In this document: in pieces, positions 10,973-22,187 of the stretch
Position numbering within the stretch: position 1 is the stretch's first letter
How the letters are laid out: the number at the start of each line of letters is the position of its first letter
Assembly (NCBI GenBank): GCA_021234155.1
Contig: JAJEKV010000027.1
Coordinates: 11,110,716 to 11,174,715 of the forward strand
Direction of reading: 5' to 3'
Origin: Isoetes taiwanensis
Lineage: Eukaryota > Streptophyta > Lycopodiopsida > Isoetales > Isoetaceae
DNA length: 64,000 nucleotides
Program-made: the position numbers and the translations under genes
The notes under the pieces: generated by a model
Database searches by the model: none
What the model was told of the DNA's origin: nothing
The model's input: the letters and a program-made list of their open reading frames with translations, nothing else

Positions 10973-12450
10973 ATGGCGGAAGAATATGGAAGCCCAAAGC
11001 GCCCTCATGCTGTGGTCATATTCTTTCCATTGCAAAGCCCTTTCAATCCAATGCTAACGCTAGCAAAGGAGCTTCAGCGCATTGGATTTACCATCACCGC
11101 GCTCATCAGCGACGCTTACGAGGATAGCAATCTAGTAGCAATGGGCTTCAACGTTGCCACTTATCCAGATCCAAAATTAGATGAGCATACTGATAATTTC
11201 TTTTGCTCTGAGCAGTGGAGCATCCGGCATCCCATCGAGCGCATTGTTGAAGGCCTCCAGCCCAATTTGTCTTGTATTGTCTTTCCATCAGAATCATTTT
11301 GGGCCGCTAGCCTTGCCTCCAGACTGCAGCTCCCCTCTGTTGGTCTTGTCTCTCTCCCTGTCTCCACCATGCTCTTGTTTGACCATCTCTCCTTGCTCCT
11401 TGCCCATGTGTATCAAGGTATTCACATTTGTAATATTTTTTTTCTTGCCTTGTAATAATATTTTATAAGGAAATAAGTTGTAATATCATATATGATTTAT
11501 ATTATTCTTGCCTTACTTCAGGAGTTGAAGATGGTCAAGTTAAACCTGACTTCTGCGTCCCAGGTTTAATCCCTCTTGGTCCATTCGACATCCCCCTTAT
11601 GATGAGCGACTTAGGACCGTCTGGGCCAATGCTTGATTTCGAATTACGGTCCATCGAGGAAAAGTACAAGGCGACGTGAATGCTAATGAATAGCTTCGAA
11701 GAACTCGAGCATGATGCATTACAAGTCCTAAGGGCAAGGAGACCCAATACCATGGCCGTAGGTCCATTGCTCCCAATCGATAGTGAAGGCGAATGTTTTG
11801 CATTGGCTCCACGGTATTGGAAGGAAGATTCTTATTCCCTTCAATGGTTAGATAGTCAACCGTATTCTTCAGTTCTTTATGTGTCATTTGGAAGCGTATC
11901 AACAATGTCTAAAGAGCAATTGGAAGAACTTGTACAAGGATTACAAGCTAGCAAACAACCTTTCTTATGGGTTTGTAGGCCCAACTTTTTGAAGGATGTT
12001 ACAAATGCTTATATAGAGGATCTTTCTAAGCATATAAAGGACCAAGGATTGATCATATCATGGGCCCCTCAAGTGGAAGTCTTAAGGCATAGGGCAGTTG
12101 GAGGATTCTTGACTCATTGTGGTTGGAATTCAATTATGGAGAGTGTAAGCATGGGAATACCCATGTTGGCATGGCCACATCGTGCAGAACAACATACAAA
12201 TGCTAAGTATATTGTGCATAAGTGGAAAATTGGAGTTAGAGTTTCCAATGCTAAGCTTATTAAGAAGGATGAGATTTGTGATTTGGTGACAAAAGTAATG
12301 CAAGGCGAAGAAGCAAAGGAGATGAGAATGAGAGCTAAGCATCTCAGTATTGCCAGTATGGCTGCAATAAAGAAAGGGGGCTCCTCATAAGCTAACTTGC
12401 AACATGTTGGGGAGGCTTTATATGAATATTGTTTAAGAAGAAAACCATAA
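10973..12450 (+). pseudogene. Family 1 UDP-glycosyltransferase, two exons, two premature stops
   Basis: Family-1 UGTs move sugar from UDP-sugar to small acceptors in the cytosol. Exon 1 is 10973-11417, the GT-AG intron is 11418-11521, and exon 2 starts at 11522 in frame. The C-terminal half has a full PSPG donor-binding box with WAPQVEVL, GGFLTHCGWNS, ES and a final EQ (about 12061-12195), preceded by VLYVSFGS. Oddities: the N-terminal catalytic motif, normally P-x-Q-G-H-x-N-P, reads PLQSPFNP, so the catalytic histidine is replaced by proline. An in-frame TGA interrupts exon 2 at 11677-11679, and a TAA at 12388-12390 follows KKGGSS, after which 19 family-like codons (ANLQHVGEALYEYC...) run to a second TAA at 12448. 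Total length near 455 residues fits the family. The UGT86-like group is my best guess. Confidence 0.88.
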
Positions 12451-13010
12451 TTATTTGTGTTTATGCAAAATGCATATTAATTGTGCATTTATTATGTAAC
12501 ACACGCAACTAGTCAAAGGTATAAATAAAGATGTCATGCACTTGATCTGAAAGACCTCTCAAACTGGTAGATTAGATCATGCAAAAGACTTACAAGAATC
12601 ATAATGACACCTAGGTCTTTTTGAATGACATGCGATGCCATCTAGAAAGCTAAATAAGGAAATGAAAATATAGATTGAGCACAGCAGCTCGGGGTACAAT
12701 AAATCGAGTCTGCTAGAAAATTCATAAGCAATGTTTTCAAATTTTAGATATGGCTGCATGTGATCACCTTACTCCACAAAGGCACTTAATTGAATGTTCA
12801 CATTCTAATCGGTACCCATCTCCTTTGTAGATTGCAACTTTAAACAAATTGAGATAAATAAAAACTTGGAAAGCACATAAAAGGGCATTCAATTTATTAA
12901 AGATAGCAAAAAGGTAGGGTATGTGGTTATTTAAAGACAAAGGGGAAAGGAATAGAAAAAGGAGGGCACGACGTCTAACGTAAAAACCACTTGCATTACA
13001 TTCTGCCTCC
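12451..13010. other. Intergenic DNA downstream of UGT
   Basis: AT-rich, with no gene or clear repeat. The first part may be the UGT 3' untranslated region. Confidence 0.4.
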
Positions 13011-13162
13011 TAGTACAATCATGTGTTGACACGTGGCAGTGATTCTTTTAAGGAATGTTTAGTAGATTTTGCGTTCAATTTTTCTAGACATTTACCCAAT
13101 GTTCTACACATTTACTCAACATTCTGCCACAGAATAAAATATACGTGGTTTTCACGTAACAA

Positions 13163-13268
13163 AAATATCACTTTAGGTGACATTCTCATGTGTCAACACT
13201 GCCTCTGCGCCTCTGCGCGTCGGCAGTGTTTTCACATGAGAATGCCATCTAAAGTGACATTCTTGTAT
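13163..13268. repeat. Long hairpin with arms of about 40 bases
   Basis: The left arm, with CACTTTAGGTGACATTCTC then ATGTGTCAACACTGCC (about 13166-13203), pairs with the right arm (about 13222-13268), whose reverse complement reads CACTTTAGATGGCATTCTC then ATGTGAAAACACTGCC. Roughly 36 of 40 positions match, with a GC-rich loop of about 20 bases. It may be the centre of a foldback MITE or a small-RNA precursor. Flanking words such as GACACGTGGCAGTG (about 13029) recall the same stem. Confidence 0.65.
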
Positions 13269-13269
13269 A

Positions 13270-16131
13270 GAAAAGGGAAAAAGGTGGGCCCGCGACTATA
13301 TATAACAAAGCGGCAGCGACTAATATTACAGGGTGGCGACCAACACAAATCCGACCAGCGCCTATCTTAAGTTAGCACCCGCGACAAGGTGAACGGGTGA
13401 CATGTTGTGGCCGAAACTTGACCAGAAACTGGCGTGGGGGTTCAAGCCATGAACATTATTGATCAACTTGGTGGGCAACCAGAGTTCCAGACATCGCACA
13501 TTTCAACCTGATTTACATATTCAATAATCACTGTCACAAGAATCAGCCAATGATTCAATCCTCAGAAGAAGAGAGTTGTTGAATATCCAGAGTTCCTTTC
13601 CATCCTAGATATTCAGAATCCCTTCTGTCATAAAGCCGGTATAAGATTTTCATTGACTGGAGACTGCAGAACTACAATGACGATCTATTGTTAGGAACCA
13701 GTTGCTAGTGTACGTTTTTATCTTTGCCAGTATAAGATTTTGGAGATGGATTCAATTAAGCAATTAAGGACTGCACCATAACAATTTCTTATGATTCAAA
13801 TTTTCCAGTGTTTACTAAATTTTTGTAAATTTAACGTTCCTGAGATGTTCATAGAGCCTAGATTCCTTGACTCATATCAACAACTCAAGAATGTAAACAC
13901 ATGGAGACCATTGCAATATATCTACCTTGATGATCCATTTGGATGAGCGTTTACATGTTTTGGTAGATATATGATGTGTAATGTTGACTAAATTGAATAA
14001 TTGCAAACCAGTTTAATAGCTAGGTATAAGATTCACTATAAGGGATCGCGACGGAAGACACAGTCAGTGTCGTTGACTGATCAATTATCGTTGAACAACG
14101 AAGGCAATGTCCAACAACGATGATACTTGAGTCTGACCTGGCTTCCACACCTCTGTGGCTGGATCTTGTGGCATGCTTTGTGGATATGACACCATTGAAT
14201 GACATCTAGTCAATTTGAATAAAGAGGACCTCCTGGCTTGTTGAGCGTATAAAAATGCTATACTGGTTAGCTGCGTAGATGTGATGTGGACATGATGTTG
14301 TTGGATAATTTCTTCACGTCGTTGAACAACGTATACTTTGGCAGGAATATCGAATTTCATTTAACTCCATCTTATAGCGATTTCATCGATTTTGTTCCAA
14401 GCTTTTGGCATTTTATGGGTGTTTTCTACCCGGGGAGTGCAATTATCATATAGGGGTACCTCATGTGCATGCACGGGGTTGCAAAAACCCCCTGTATATG
14501 CCTTAGAAATCTTCCAAAAACCCACATTTCCGCCACATATTGAACCAGAGTCACCTAAAAAAAGCCCCCTAGGTAAGAGTATATGTATGGTTCAAGCCCA
14601 AAATAAACCCTTTTGGGTCACTCACCTAAATTGTATGGCTATAACTATATGAACCCCCCCTTGGTTTTCTATCCCCATAAGATGAGATCTTGCAACAACC
14701 AAGGCAACAACACTAGATTTCAGGTCTTCTTGCCACTGATTCTTCACAGTTATCTAGTAAAGAAATTTGTTCCTTCATTTTTCTAAGTTGTTTTTGTTAT
14801 TTTTTTGATGTTTTAAACTTAAGCACTTTTAAATCCTAATAGAATCCTATTGTTTAAATTTGGTTTTTCCGGGGTTCCAAAAACTTTTTGGATTTTTTTT
14901 CCAGGTTGGTTTGCCTAAGGTTTGGGGTTTTTTTATTACTGAAAAAGTTTTCTGGTGAGCTAAAAATGAAAAACAAAAAATTAGGGGTTCGATGGGTATG
15001 ATTTTGGAGAGGTTTCTGTTTTGGGAGCGGATTGCAGATGTCGGCAAATGGATGGAGATGGTGGCGGTTGGCATGCACATGCATTTGCCAGGTATAAGGA
15101 GGAGGATGGACGAAATAGAGAATGTTTCTGCTGGCTCTTCTTATTTGGCCGATTTGATGTAGATGGGTTTGTTTTTCGTATATGGGGTTGTGGATTCTTA
15201 TCTGGCTTTTGAATTTTTCCATTCTTAAAACTCCAGCTGGTTGCTTATCTGCTGTATACAAGGATTGAAGATTACTAGATGAGGTTCGAGCTGCTTTGGG
15301 TCAGCAGTGTTCATACTTTCCAGGTTAATCGAATTTGTCGAACTGTTCTTTGAGGAGGCTGTTCATTTTCAACATTTCCTGGGCGTTTATTCAGCATATG
15401 CTCTATTTAGACCTATATTTTTTATTCTTCTACGACAGATAGGTCACTTTAAAGCATGTTATAGGCATTGACAGTGGGTAAGCTACAACAATGGTATGTA
15501 ATATTTAGCATTTTCCTGAGCTTTATCATTTCCTTTGAACCAGCTTGAGAGAGTTTGAGCAGGAATTAAGAGCTCATTTCAGAGGATTTGGAGTGCTAAT
15601 GAATTGCAACTCCATCGGCAACTATTTCAGAGATAAGGACTTTTTTTTGTATGCACAGTTCATTTTAAGTTCTCTGTGAATTTGGTTTTCACCTAATAAT
15701 GAATCTCATTCAAATGGTGGAGAAGCTATAAAAGCTGCTACTTTCAAAATTGATGTGCTGAAGGTTGTTGATGCAGGAATTTGATAGCTACAACACAGTT
15801 ATCCAGTCTTCACTTATTAAGACAGGAGTTGTAATGGAGTCGGTTTTCCCTTCTGTTCACTGACGATGATTATCAAGTAAGTCCTTGAATTGTTTCTATA
15901 TTCATGGTGGAAGATATAGAGGTCGGAGATCATTCTACTTGGAGATTGTTTGTGGCCATTTTACTACTATGTTTTATGGTCTTCAATGTGCATGATGATA
16001 ATGAAATTTTTTAGAAGTGGCTGCACAGAAAAATGCAGATGCAGGTTATATATAGATGTTTCTATATATGATGTGGGAGACAGCTCCATCAAATGTGAAA
16101 CAAATTCGTTTTTTATTGTTTGTTCAGCATC
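13270..16131. other. Gene-poor stretch left of the nested retrotransposons
   Basis: I recognise no protein domain. CGTTGAACAACG occurs at about 14091 and 14323. A tract near 14870-14960 is strongly T-rich. Around 15000-16130 the sequence alternates GT- and AG-rich junction-like words and could be non-coding exons or introns of an unidentified gene, but nothing can be assigned. It is the left target flank of LINE B. Confidence 0.35.
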
Positions 16132-16306
16132 ATGACGTTTATCCTTAACCAAGCGTCGAAGACGTTGATGCTGCAGCGCGCTAGTCGTTTGAAGGGGACA
16201 TCGGTGTACTTAGACACGGATCTGACCCCGGCTCAACAGAAGGAGAGGCAGGAGGAGTTCGCAAAGATTAGACAGGTCAGGCAGGCAGGGGGATCGGTAG
16301 GCCTGG
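16132..16306 (+). pseudogene. LINE B ORF1 C-terminal part, interrupted
   Basis: The frame includes GTSVYLDTDLTP followed by AQQKERQEEFAKIRQVRQAG. This is the characteristic end of LINE ORF1 proteins, where 'DLT..Q...R' follows an RNA-binding domain. ORF1 proteins bind element RNA in the ribonucleoprotein particle. The frame is cut at 16306 by the gypsy 5' LTR and resumes at 32302. The upstream two thirds of ORF1 are absent. Confidence 0.75.
16302..16306. repeat. Target-site duplication CCTGG of the gypsy element, left copy
   Basis: Directly precedes the TG of the 5' LTR; repeated at 32297-32301 directly after the CA of the 3' LTR. Confidence 0.9.
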
Positions 16307-18159
16307 TGTTGCCCCCAAAGGGCAACATACTAATTGATTGGTTTATTTGTTAAAGTTAGGAAGGCTAAGTCAAAGGAAAACTTGGTAGTCAACATTGGTA
16401 TGAAGGTCAAAGGATATTTATCTTCAAGGTCAAGGAATACTTCATTTGAGGTCAAAGCTAGTCAAAGAAGTGCTGGGTTAAAGAAGATTGGAAGATGTTT
16501 TTTTGAAGATTGGAAGTTAGAGTTTGGAAGACCCCATGGTATTAGGTTCCACCTTCTAGTCAATTTTTACCCATATTCTTACCCCCCATTTTCCTAGACA
16601 TATTCCCCTTATGCTTATATTTTCCCTTGCTCACCTTTTGCCAAATCACACCTTGTTTGCCTAATTCCTTTTCTAATGCCTTTTGCCTTCTCATTTCATA
16701 CCCCTTTTTCCATTCTTATCACACCTTTATAAATACCCCTAGTCCATTCCTTGTTTGAGATTTTATGACCATTTTGCTTTGCCCACCATTGTGCCTAAAA
16801 TATTCATGTTACCTATGGAATATCCCAATGCATGGTATCTAGACCTAGCATATTCCCCAAAGAATTAGGGTTGCCATCTCCTCAAGTGATCAAGTTATCT
16901 AATTATTCTATGAGGCACCCTTTGAAACCATAGTCTAGCTTTTCAAAACTTCGAAATACGGCATATTCCAAGTATATACCCCCAAAAATACGGCCACCGT
17001 ATCGCGAAATTTCAGGAAAAATACGGTTGGGGAACCCTAATCTGTAAACTTGCTCGAATCACGCCGGAATTGGCTTCCTAAACCATAACAACTACCTATT
17101 CTTGGATTCCCGCTCATAAGCATTTCATTAAGCCTAAAATTAAGCCCTAAGATGCCGGAATCATCAAATCCAGATCTATATACCGGGGAAACAATTACAG
17201 AAGTTTTTTGAAGGCCCAGACGCATCAGACCTCGACATTGATACATGCTGAGCATGATCTGAAGACGTTCTTGAAGTCTCTGAGTGTTCCACAGTTTAAT
17301 CTGAGAAGATTGGACTGATATTATTGATTTGATACTATTATTGACCTCCTAAGATACATTATTGATTGATCTATGTTCCTAAGATTCTTATTCACCTTGT
17401 ATTACCTTCATATCAATGAAAATTGATTGCCAAGTATTCAAAAAGTCTACTGTCATGATCCTTTAGTATTTTTGCATCACAAACATTTTTACAGTAAAGA
17501 ATTCCCTTATTTTTTCCTGCGTATGACCATCTGCACTTCATCTCCCATCTTATTTGCACCTGTGTGCACAAAAATTTCGAAAAAATTCCATTCCAAACTC
17601 AAGTTACCATTTTTTGCATTCATTAAATGCGATACAAATTTAGACTGATATCCATAAAACAGTGCCAAAAAAAATAGTTTTAGTGATTCAAATCGCTATT
17701 TGACAGCATGCACCTTACCTTTGAAGCCTACATAGTACCTTAGTTTTGGAATTTCCACAAATTTCATCCTACAACTCAAGTTATAAAATTCTGAGCTCTG
17801 TTTTCAGTTTTGACTGGTATTGACCAAAATTTGACCCAACTTTAAGATCGAATATCTTACAAATTAAAACTCAGACTTGGTCAAGATCTTTACCCTTACT
17901 CGCCTACAACTTTTCTGAACAAGTCACAGTCATCTGACCTTGGAAATCAATCTGCATTTGGGATCTGCATCGATTTGAGTAAAGGGTCCAAATTCCAGAA
18001 TTGGGAAAGGTATAAAAACTCTGTAATTGAGCTTTTTCTTTGGAAAATTCTTGTGTAGATTGATCACCTTAAGTGATCTGGAGGTTCTAACCCCAACTTG
18101 AGTGAAAACTCAAGTTGGCTTCTTGTGTTTGACTCTCTAAGCCAGGTTGAGGGTCAACA
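16307..18159 (+). repeat. 5' LTR of the gypsy element (1853 bp)
   Basis: Starts TGTTGCCCCCAAAGGGCAAC, itself a short palindrome, and ends TCAACA. The same sequence is found at 24462-25534 plus 31541-32296. It includes a TATAAATACCC-type box near 16729, a candidate promoter of element RNA. Confidence 0.92.
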
Positions 18160-18162
18160 TCT

Positions 18163-18180
18163 TGGAGGTTCTACCGAGAT
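18163..18180 (+). promoter_or_regulatory. Primer-binding site, tRNA-Gln-like
   Basis: TGGAGGTTCTACCGAGAT begins three bases after the 5' LTR. Its complement reads as a tRNA 3' end with CCA, discriminator T and an acceptor strand AGAACC, matching eukaryotic tRNA-Gln (which starts GGTTCTA in plants). The T-arm part is less certain. Confidence 0.55.
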
Positions 18181-18200
18181 CTTCCTGGATCTCAGAACTC

Positions 18201-20978
18201 ATGGCTCCAAAGCAAAAATTTCCAGCAGATCAAGAACCAATAGAAGATATTGATGCATCAGATCATTGCAGAGAAAGGCCATTACATTCAAGTTTCTCAA
18301 GTAGCCTGCTTCAGAATATGCCATATCAATTTGAATTGAATGTCCCTGTTCCTTTGCCTACTTTTGATTCCAGTATGAGTGCTAACAACTTCTTGAGAAT
18401 ATTTGAGGATTATTACAGAGACTATGGCTTCAAGAAGGGCTGCAAGCTCTCAGAGTTTGAAAAATGTTTCAAAGAAGAAAGTGAGGCTGGTGCTTGGTTA
18501 ACTTATGAAAAGTTAATGGGCACCACTTCATGGGATGAACTTGTCAAGAAGTTTCTGGATAGATTTGGTAAGTTAGCTGCTCCAAAGGATTTGGTTAATG
18601 AATTGCAAGGTTTTTCTATACATGCAGGAGAAAGTGTGAACCAGTACAAGGAGAGGTTTAGTACATTTATGAGCAGGTGTCAAAGAGCACAAGTCACTAT
18701 CCCAACTCTGTTTTTAGTCACTGCTTTTATTAATGGTTTGGAAAGAAGACCAGATATCCAAAGGAAGTTGCTCAAGATTCAAGTTGCTGAAGGGTTTGAT
18801 TCCATACACAAAGTCTTTGCCAAGACCACTGACCTAACTCAGATGCTCTCTACCTTGCCTGACAAGCATTATGTTCCTCACCACAATCATGATCCGTTTT
18901 ATCCTGATGCTACTGATGCACATTATGATCACCACCCTTCTATTCCAATTTATGCCATACAGAAAGAAAAGAAGAAATCTAAAGATGAGGAAGCAAGTTC
19001 TCATGTTGCAGAGGTGAAGTCAGATTTGTCAAAAGTTACTGAAGCTCTAGCAGAAATAACCAAACAATTGGTTGAACTCAAGGCTGCAAGAACAGGTAAA
19101 ACTTACCCTGAATGTATTCATTGCAATAGGCATTCTCACCCATCAGAAATTTGCTATTGGCAAGTGTGCCCCAAATGTAATAGAAAAGGCCACTTTGGAA
19201 AGGAATGTCCTGTTTGTTCTTTTTGTAAAGAGGTTGGCCATACTGATGCTAGGTGTGCTGTTAAGGAATACTTTGCTAAACAGGAAAAAGAGAAGAGACC
19301 AGAGCCTAAACCTCCTGTGAGATTTGCTGAACCAAGCACCTCTATAAGATTTATTCAAGCTACAGAAGTTCCTAAATCTGAAGAAGTCATGGTGGTGCAA
19401 ACTAGAAGCATGAATGAAGCTCAAGTACATGCTGAACCAAGTAGGCATTCCACTGCCAGGCCTTCACCACCTGTAGTGGAATCACCTGCTCAAACCATAG
19501 CTCCACCCCCTCAGCAAAAATATGGTAAGAAAGATCAAGACTTTGATGAGGTTGATGTTTTGCTTAAAAATTCCAAGGTGAGTGTGGATCTTTTTACCTT
19601 ATTAAAGATTGCACCTAGCTACAGAAAAAGGGTACTTCAACAAACTAATGGTGAGGTATTAAATGCTTGTGTGAATTTTACTGATGCCACTAACCTTGTT
19701 CTAGCACAGAATGAAGAAGATCCTGGTGCATTCATATGTTCAGCTACTTTAGGAGGTTACACCTTCTCAAATGTGTTACTTGATGGGGGATCTCCCCTAA
19801 ATATTATGCCATATCATGTTATGAAGAAATGTGGTTTCGAGGTGGACAAGAAAGCTTCTATACTATTGAGATCCTTTTATAATGCCAAGATCACTCCCAT
19901 TGGTGTGGTAACTAAAGTGCCTGTTAATATAGAGGGCATAATTGTAGCTGCCAACTTTATTGTGGTGGCTTTTGAAGACATAGGGGATGAGTCTGATATT
20001 TATGATTTACTGTTAGGTAGGAGGTGGTTAGCTACTGTGGATGCTAGGCCAAAATGGTCTCAAGGGAGATGTACCATCTCCAATGGCTCTCAGACTGCTA
20101 CAATCTACAATCAAGATGGCTCCTATGGTTCCAATGAGGAGGTAAATTTTATTAAGGAAATGCTAATTGAAGAACCTTTGGGATTTTACAGAATACAAAA
20201 TGCAAGGCCAAGGAAATATGAAACAATTCCTCTCATCATGGAATGTGCACCTCCCAGCAAACAAGGGCCATCAGGATTCTTATGGTTTGATGGAGGTATC
20301 TCCAAAAAACTAAATATTGCATCATCTGCTGCTATCCTGAAAGATTCTTCCCATAACCTTTTAGCTAAAGTAGGGAGGATCTTTCCCCAAATTACCTCTA
20401 ATGTAGCAGAGTATAAGGCTTTGATTGCAGGACTTCAGGAAGCCAAAGCTATGGATATTGCCAACATTCACATTTTTGGTGACTCACAATTAATTTGTAG
20501 ACAAGTTTCAGGAGATTACCAAACAAAAAATGCAGACATGGAGCTCTTGAAAAACCAAGTAATGGGAGTGCTTTCGAGTTTTGCTTCATGGGAGATTACT
20601 CACATACCAAGGGAAGAAAATGTGGAAGCTGATACCTTATGCAGGGAAACTCTCATGGCACACCTAACTGAAGGAGCTATTCCAGAGGAAGACCTTGATG
20701 CTAGTGAGGTAAAAGCTCTTTGTCCTATTCTAACCATTAATGCATCAGAAGAGGAGGATACTGAAGAGATCACCATTACAAAAAATGGTAAGACTAGAAC
20801 CCTGTTTGTTGGAGATCTAATTGAATACCAAAATAGGGAGAATATACAAATGTTCTTTGAAGAAAGGAAGGATGTGTTTGCTTGGGATTATTCTGAAGCT
20901 TCTTTGGAATTAAAGCAGAGGTATGCCAATTTGAAATCAAGATTAAGGAAGGGTGTAAACCTGTTTTTCAAAAACTGA
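18201..20978 (+). CDS. Gag-protease-RNase H polyprotein of the gypsy element
   Basis: A long open frame; I place the start at the ATG of MAPKQKF (18201) because the upstream codons overlap the LTR end and primer site. Order: a retrotransposon gag domain (about 18340-18830, with W/L-rich ENELQGF- and QYKERF-type helices); zinc knuckles with repeated CxxC...H...C (19100-19260, including CPKCNRKGHFGKEC); an aspartic protease with LLDGGSPLNIM (about 19780), where DGGS replaces the usual DTGA/DSGA, as in Tat-type elements; and an RNase H of archaeal-like type (20270-20660) with FDGG, AEYKAL, GDSQL and NVEADTL supplying the acidic residues. It ends at 20978 just as the RT begins, probably through a frame change rather than a natural stop, because RT sequence continues in another frame. 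Confidence 0.85.
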   Translation: MAPKQKFPADQEPIEDIDASDHCRERPLHSSFSSSLLQNMPYQFELNVPVPLPTFDSSMSANNFLRIFEDYYRDYGFKKGCKLSEFEKCFKEESEAGAWLTYEKLMGTTSWDELVKKFLDRFGKLAAPKDLVNELQGFSIHAGESVNQYKERFSTFMSRCQRAQVTIPTLFLVTAFINGLERRPDIQRKLLKIQVAEGFDSIHKVFAKTTDLTQMLSTLPDKHYVPHHNHDPFYPDATDAHYDHHPSIPIYAIQKEKKKSKDEEASSHVAEVKSDLSKVTEALAEITKQLVELKAARTGKTYPECIHCNRHSHPSEICYWQVCPKCNRKGHFGKECPVCSFCKEVGHTDARCAVKEYFAKQEKEKRPEPKPPVRFAEPSTSIRFIQATEVPKSEEVMVVQTRSMNEAQVHAEPSRHSTARPSPPVVESPAQTIAPPPQQKYGKKDQDFDEVDVLLKNSKVSVDLFTLLKIAPSYRKRVLQQTNGEVLNACVNFTDATNLVLAQNEEDPGAFICSATLGGYTFSNVLLDGGSPLNIMPYHVMKKCGFEVDKKASILLRSFYNAKITPIGVVTKVPVNIEGIIVAANFIVVAFEDIGDESDIYDLLLGRRWLATVDARPKWSQGRCTISNGSQTATIYNQDGSYGSNEEVNFIKEMLIEEPLGFYRIQNARPRKYETIPLIMECAPPSKQGPSGFLWFDGGISKKLNIASSAAILKDSSHNLLAKVGRIFPQITSNVAEYKALIAGLQEAKAMDIANIHIFGDSQLICRQVSGDYQTKNADMELLKNQVMGVLSSFASWEITHIPREENVEADTLCRETLMAHLTEGAIPEEDLDASEVKALCPILTINASEEEDTEEITITKNGKTRTLFVGDLIEYQNRENIQMFFEERKDVFAWDYSEASLELKQRYANLKSRLRKGVNLFFKN

Positions 20979-20984
20979 GAAGAA

Positions 20985-22124
20985 TTAATGCTTCATTGAT
21001 GGGATTGATTAAAGATGAGTTGGATAAAATGCTAGATGCAGGTGTTATTATTGAAATTATTAATCCAGAATGGGTGTCTTGCATTGTACACAGAGAAAAA
21101 AAAAAGTGGTGCCTTAAGGATCTGTATTGATTATCGAGACCTCAACAAAGCCACCATCAAGGACTGCTACCCCTTGCCTTTTCTAGAAGAAATCCTATAT
21201 GCTGTAGCAGGGAGAGAGGTATACTCATTTCTAGATGGATTTTCAGGGTTTAATCAAATTGGCATTAAGGAAGAAGACCAACCTAAGACCTCTTTTATTA
21301 CCCCTTGGGGAACTTATGCAATGGAAAGAATGCCTTTTGGACTAATGAATGCACCTGCTACTTTCCAGAGGGCTATGGATGTTATTTTTAGGCCCATGTC
21401 TCCTCAAGAATTCAGAGTTTATTTGGATGACCTTTGTTTAGGTTCTCACCCTACTAATCGTTTGGAATTGCTGGCAAAAATATGTTCTTTGTGCAGGGAA
21501 TCTGGAGTCAACCTTAACCCAAAGAAATGTATTTTCTTTGCATCCAAAGGCCAACTTTTGGGACATGAGGTATCCAACAATGGCATACAAGTGGCACAAG
21601 AAAAAGTTGAAGCCCTCAAAAAGCTGGTGCCTCCCAAAAACTTGAAGCAGGTCAAAAGTTTTATTGGCATGACTAGTTTTCTTAGGATGTATATTCCTAA
21701 TTTTGCTCATATTATAAGTCCTATTTCTAAGCTGACAAGAATAGGCAGGATTTCCAAATCTGAGAGCAAGTATGTTCCTGTCACATGGTCATCAGATTGC
21801 CAAGAGTCTTTTGAGTTGCTTATAAAGTCCATTTATGAAGCAACTCTTCTTAAAAAACCTGATTTGGACAAGCCATTTGAAGTCTACATTACTATTACTA
21901 AAAAGGCCATAGGCCTAGCTATTCTGCAGGACAAGCACACTATAGCTTTTGCTAGCAAACAATGGAGTCCAACTGAAGAGAAATATACCAGAATGGAAAA
22001 GAGTGCTGCTGCTCTCATGTTCCTCATTGACAGACAAGGTCATTTACTATTGAAAAGTCCAGTTCAGGTTTATATGAAGCAAAATCCAACAGGTTTGTTA
22101 TTTGGTAAAGCTACTTCTAAATAA
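20985..22124 (+). pseudogene. Reverse transcriptase and degenerate second RNase H of the gypsy element
   Basis: The RT starts in one frame at about 20975-21075 (a KLRRINASL-like segment, then DELDKMLDAGVI) and continues in another from about 21095 after an A-run. The shift lies at or near AGAAAAAAAAAAG. Recognisable motifs follow: LRICIDYRDLN (about 21118), FSGFNQI, TPWGTYAMERMPFGL, and the catalytic YLDD box (VYLDDLC, about 21420). After the thumb, a short RNase H-like stretch with FEVYI, IAFASKQWS and EKYTRMEKSAAAL ends at a stop at 22122. RT copies element RNA to DNA in the cytosolic particle. The frame breaks make this copy inactive. Confidence 0.85.
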
Positions 22125-22187
22125 AAAATTCAAAGGTGGGCTTGCAAGTTACAAACCTTTGATATTTCCATAAAAGAGTTACATCAG

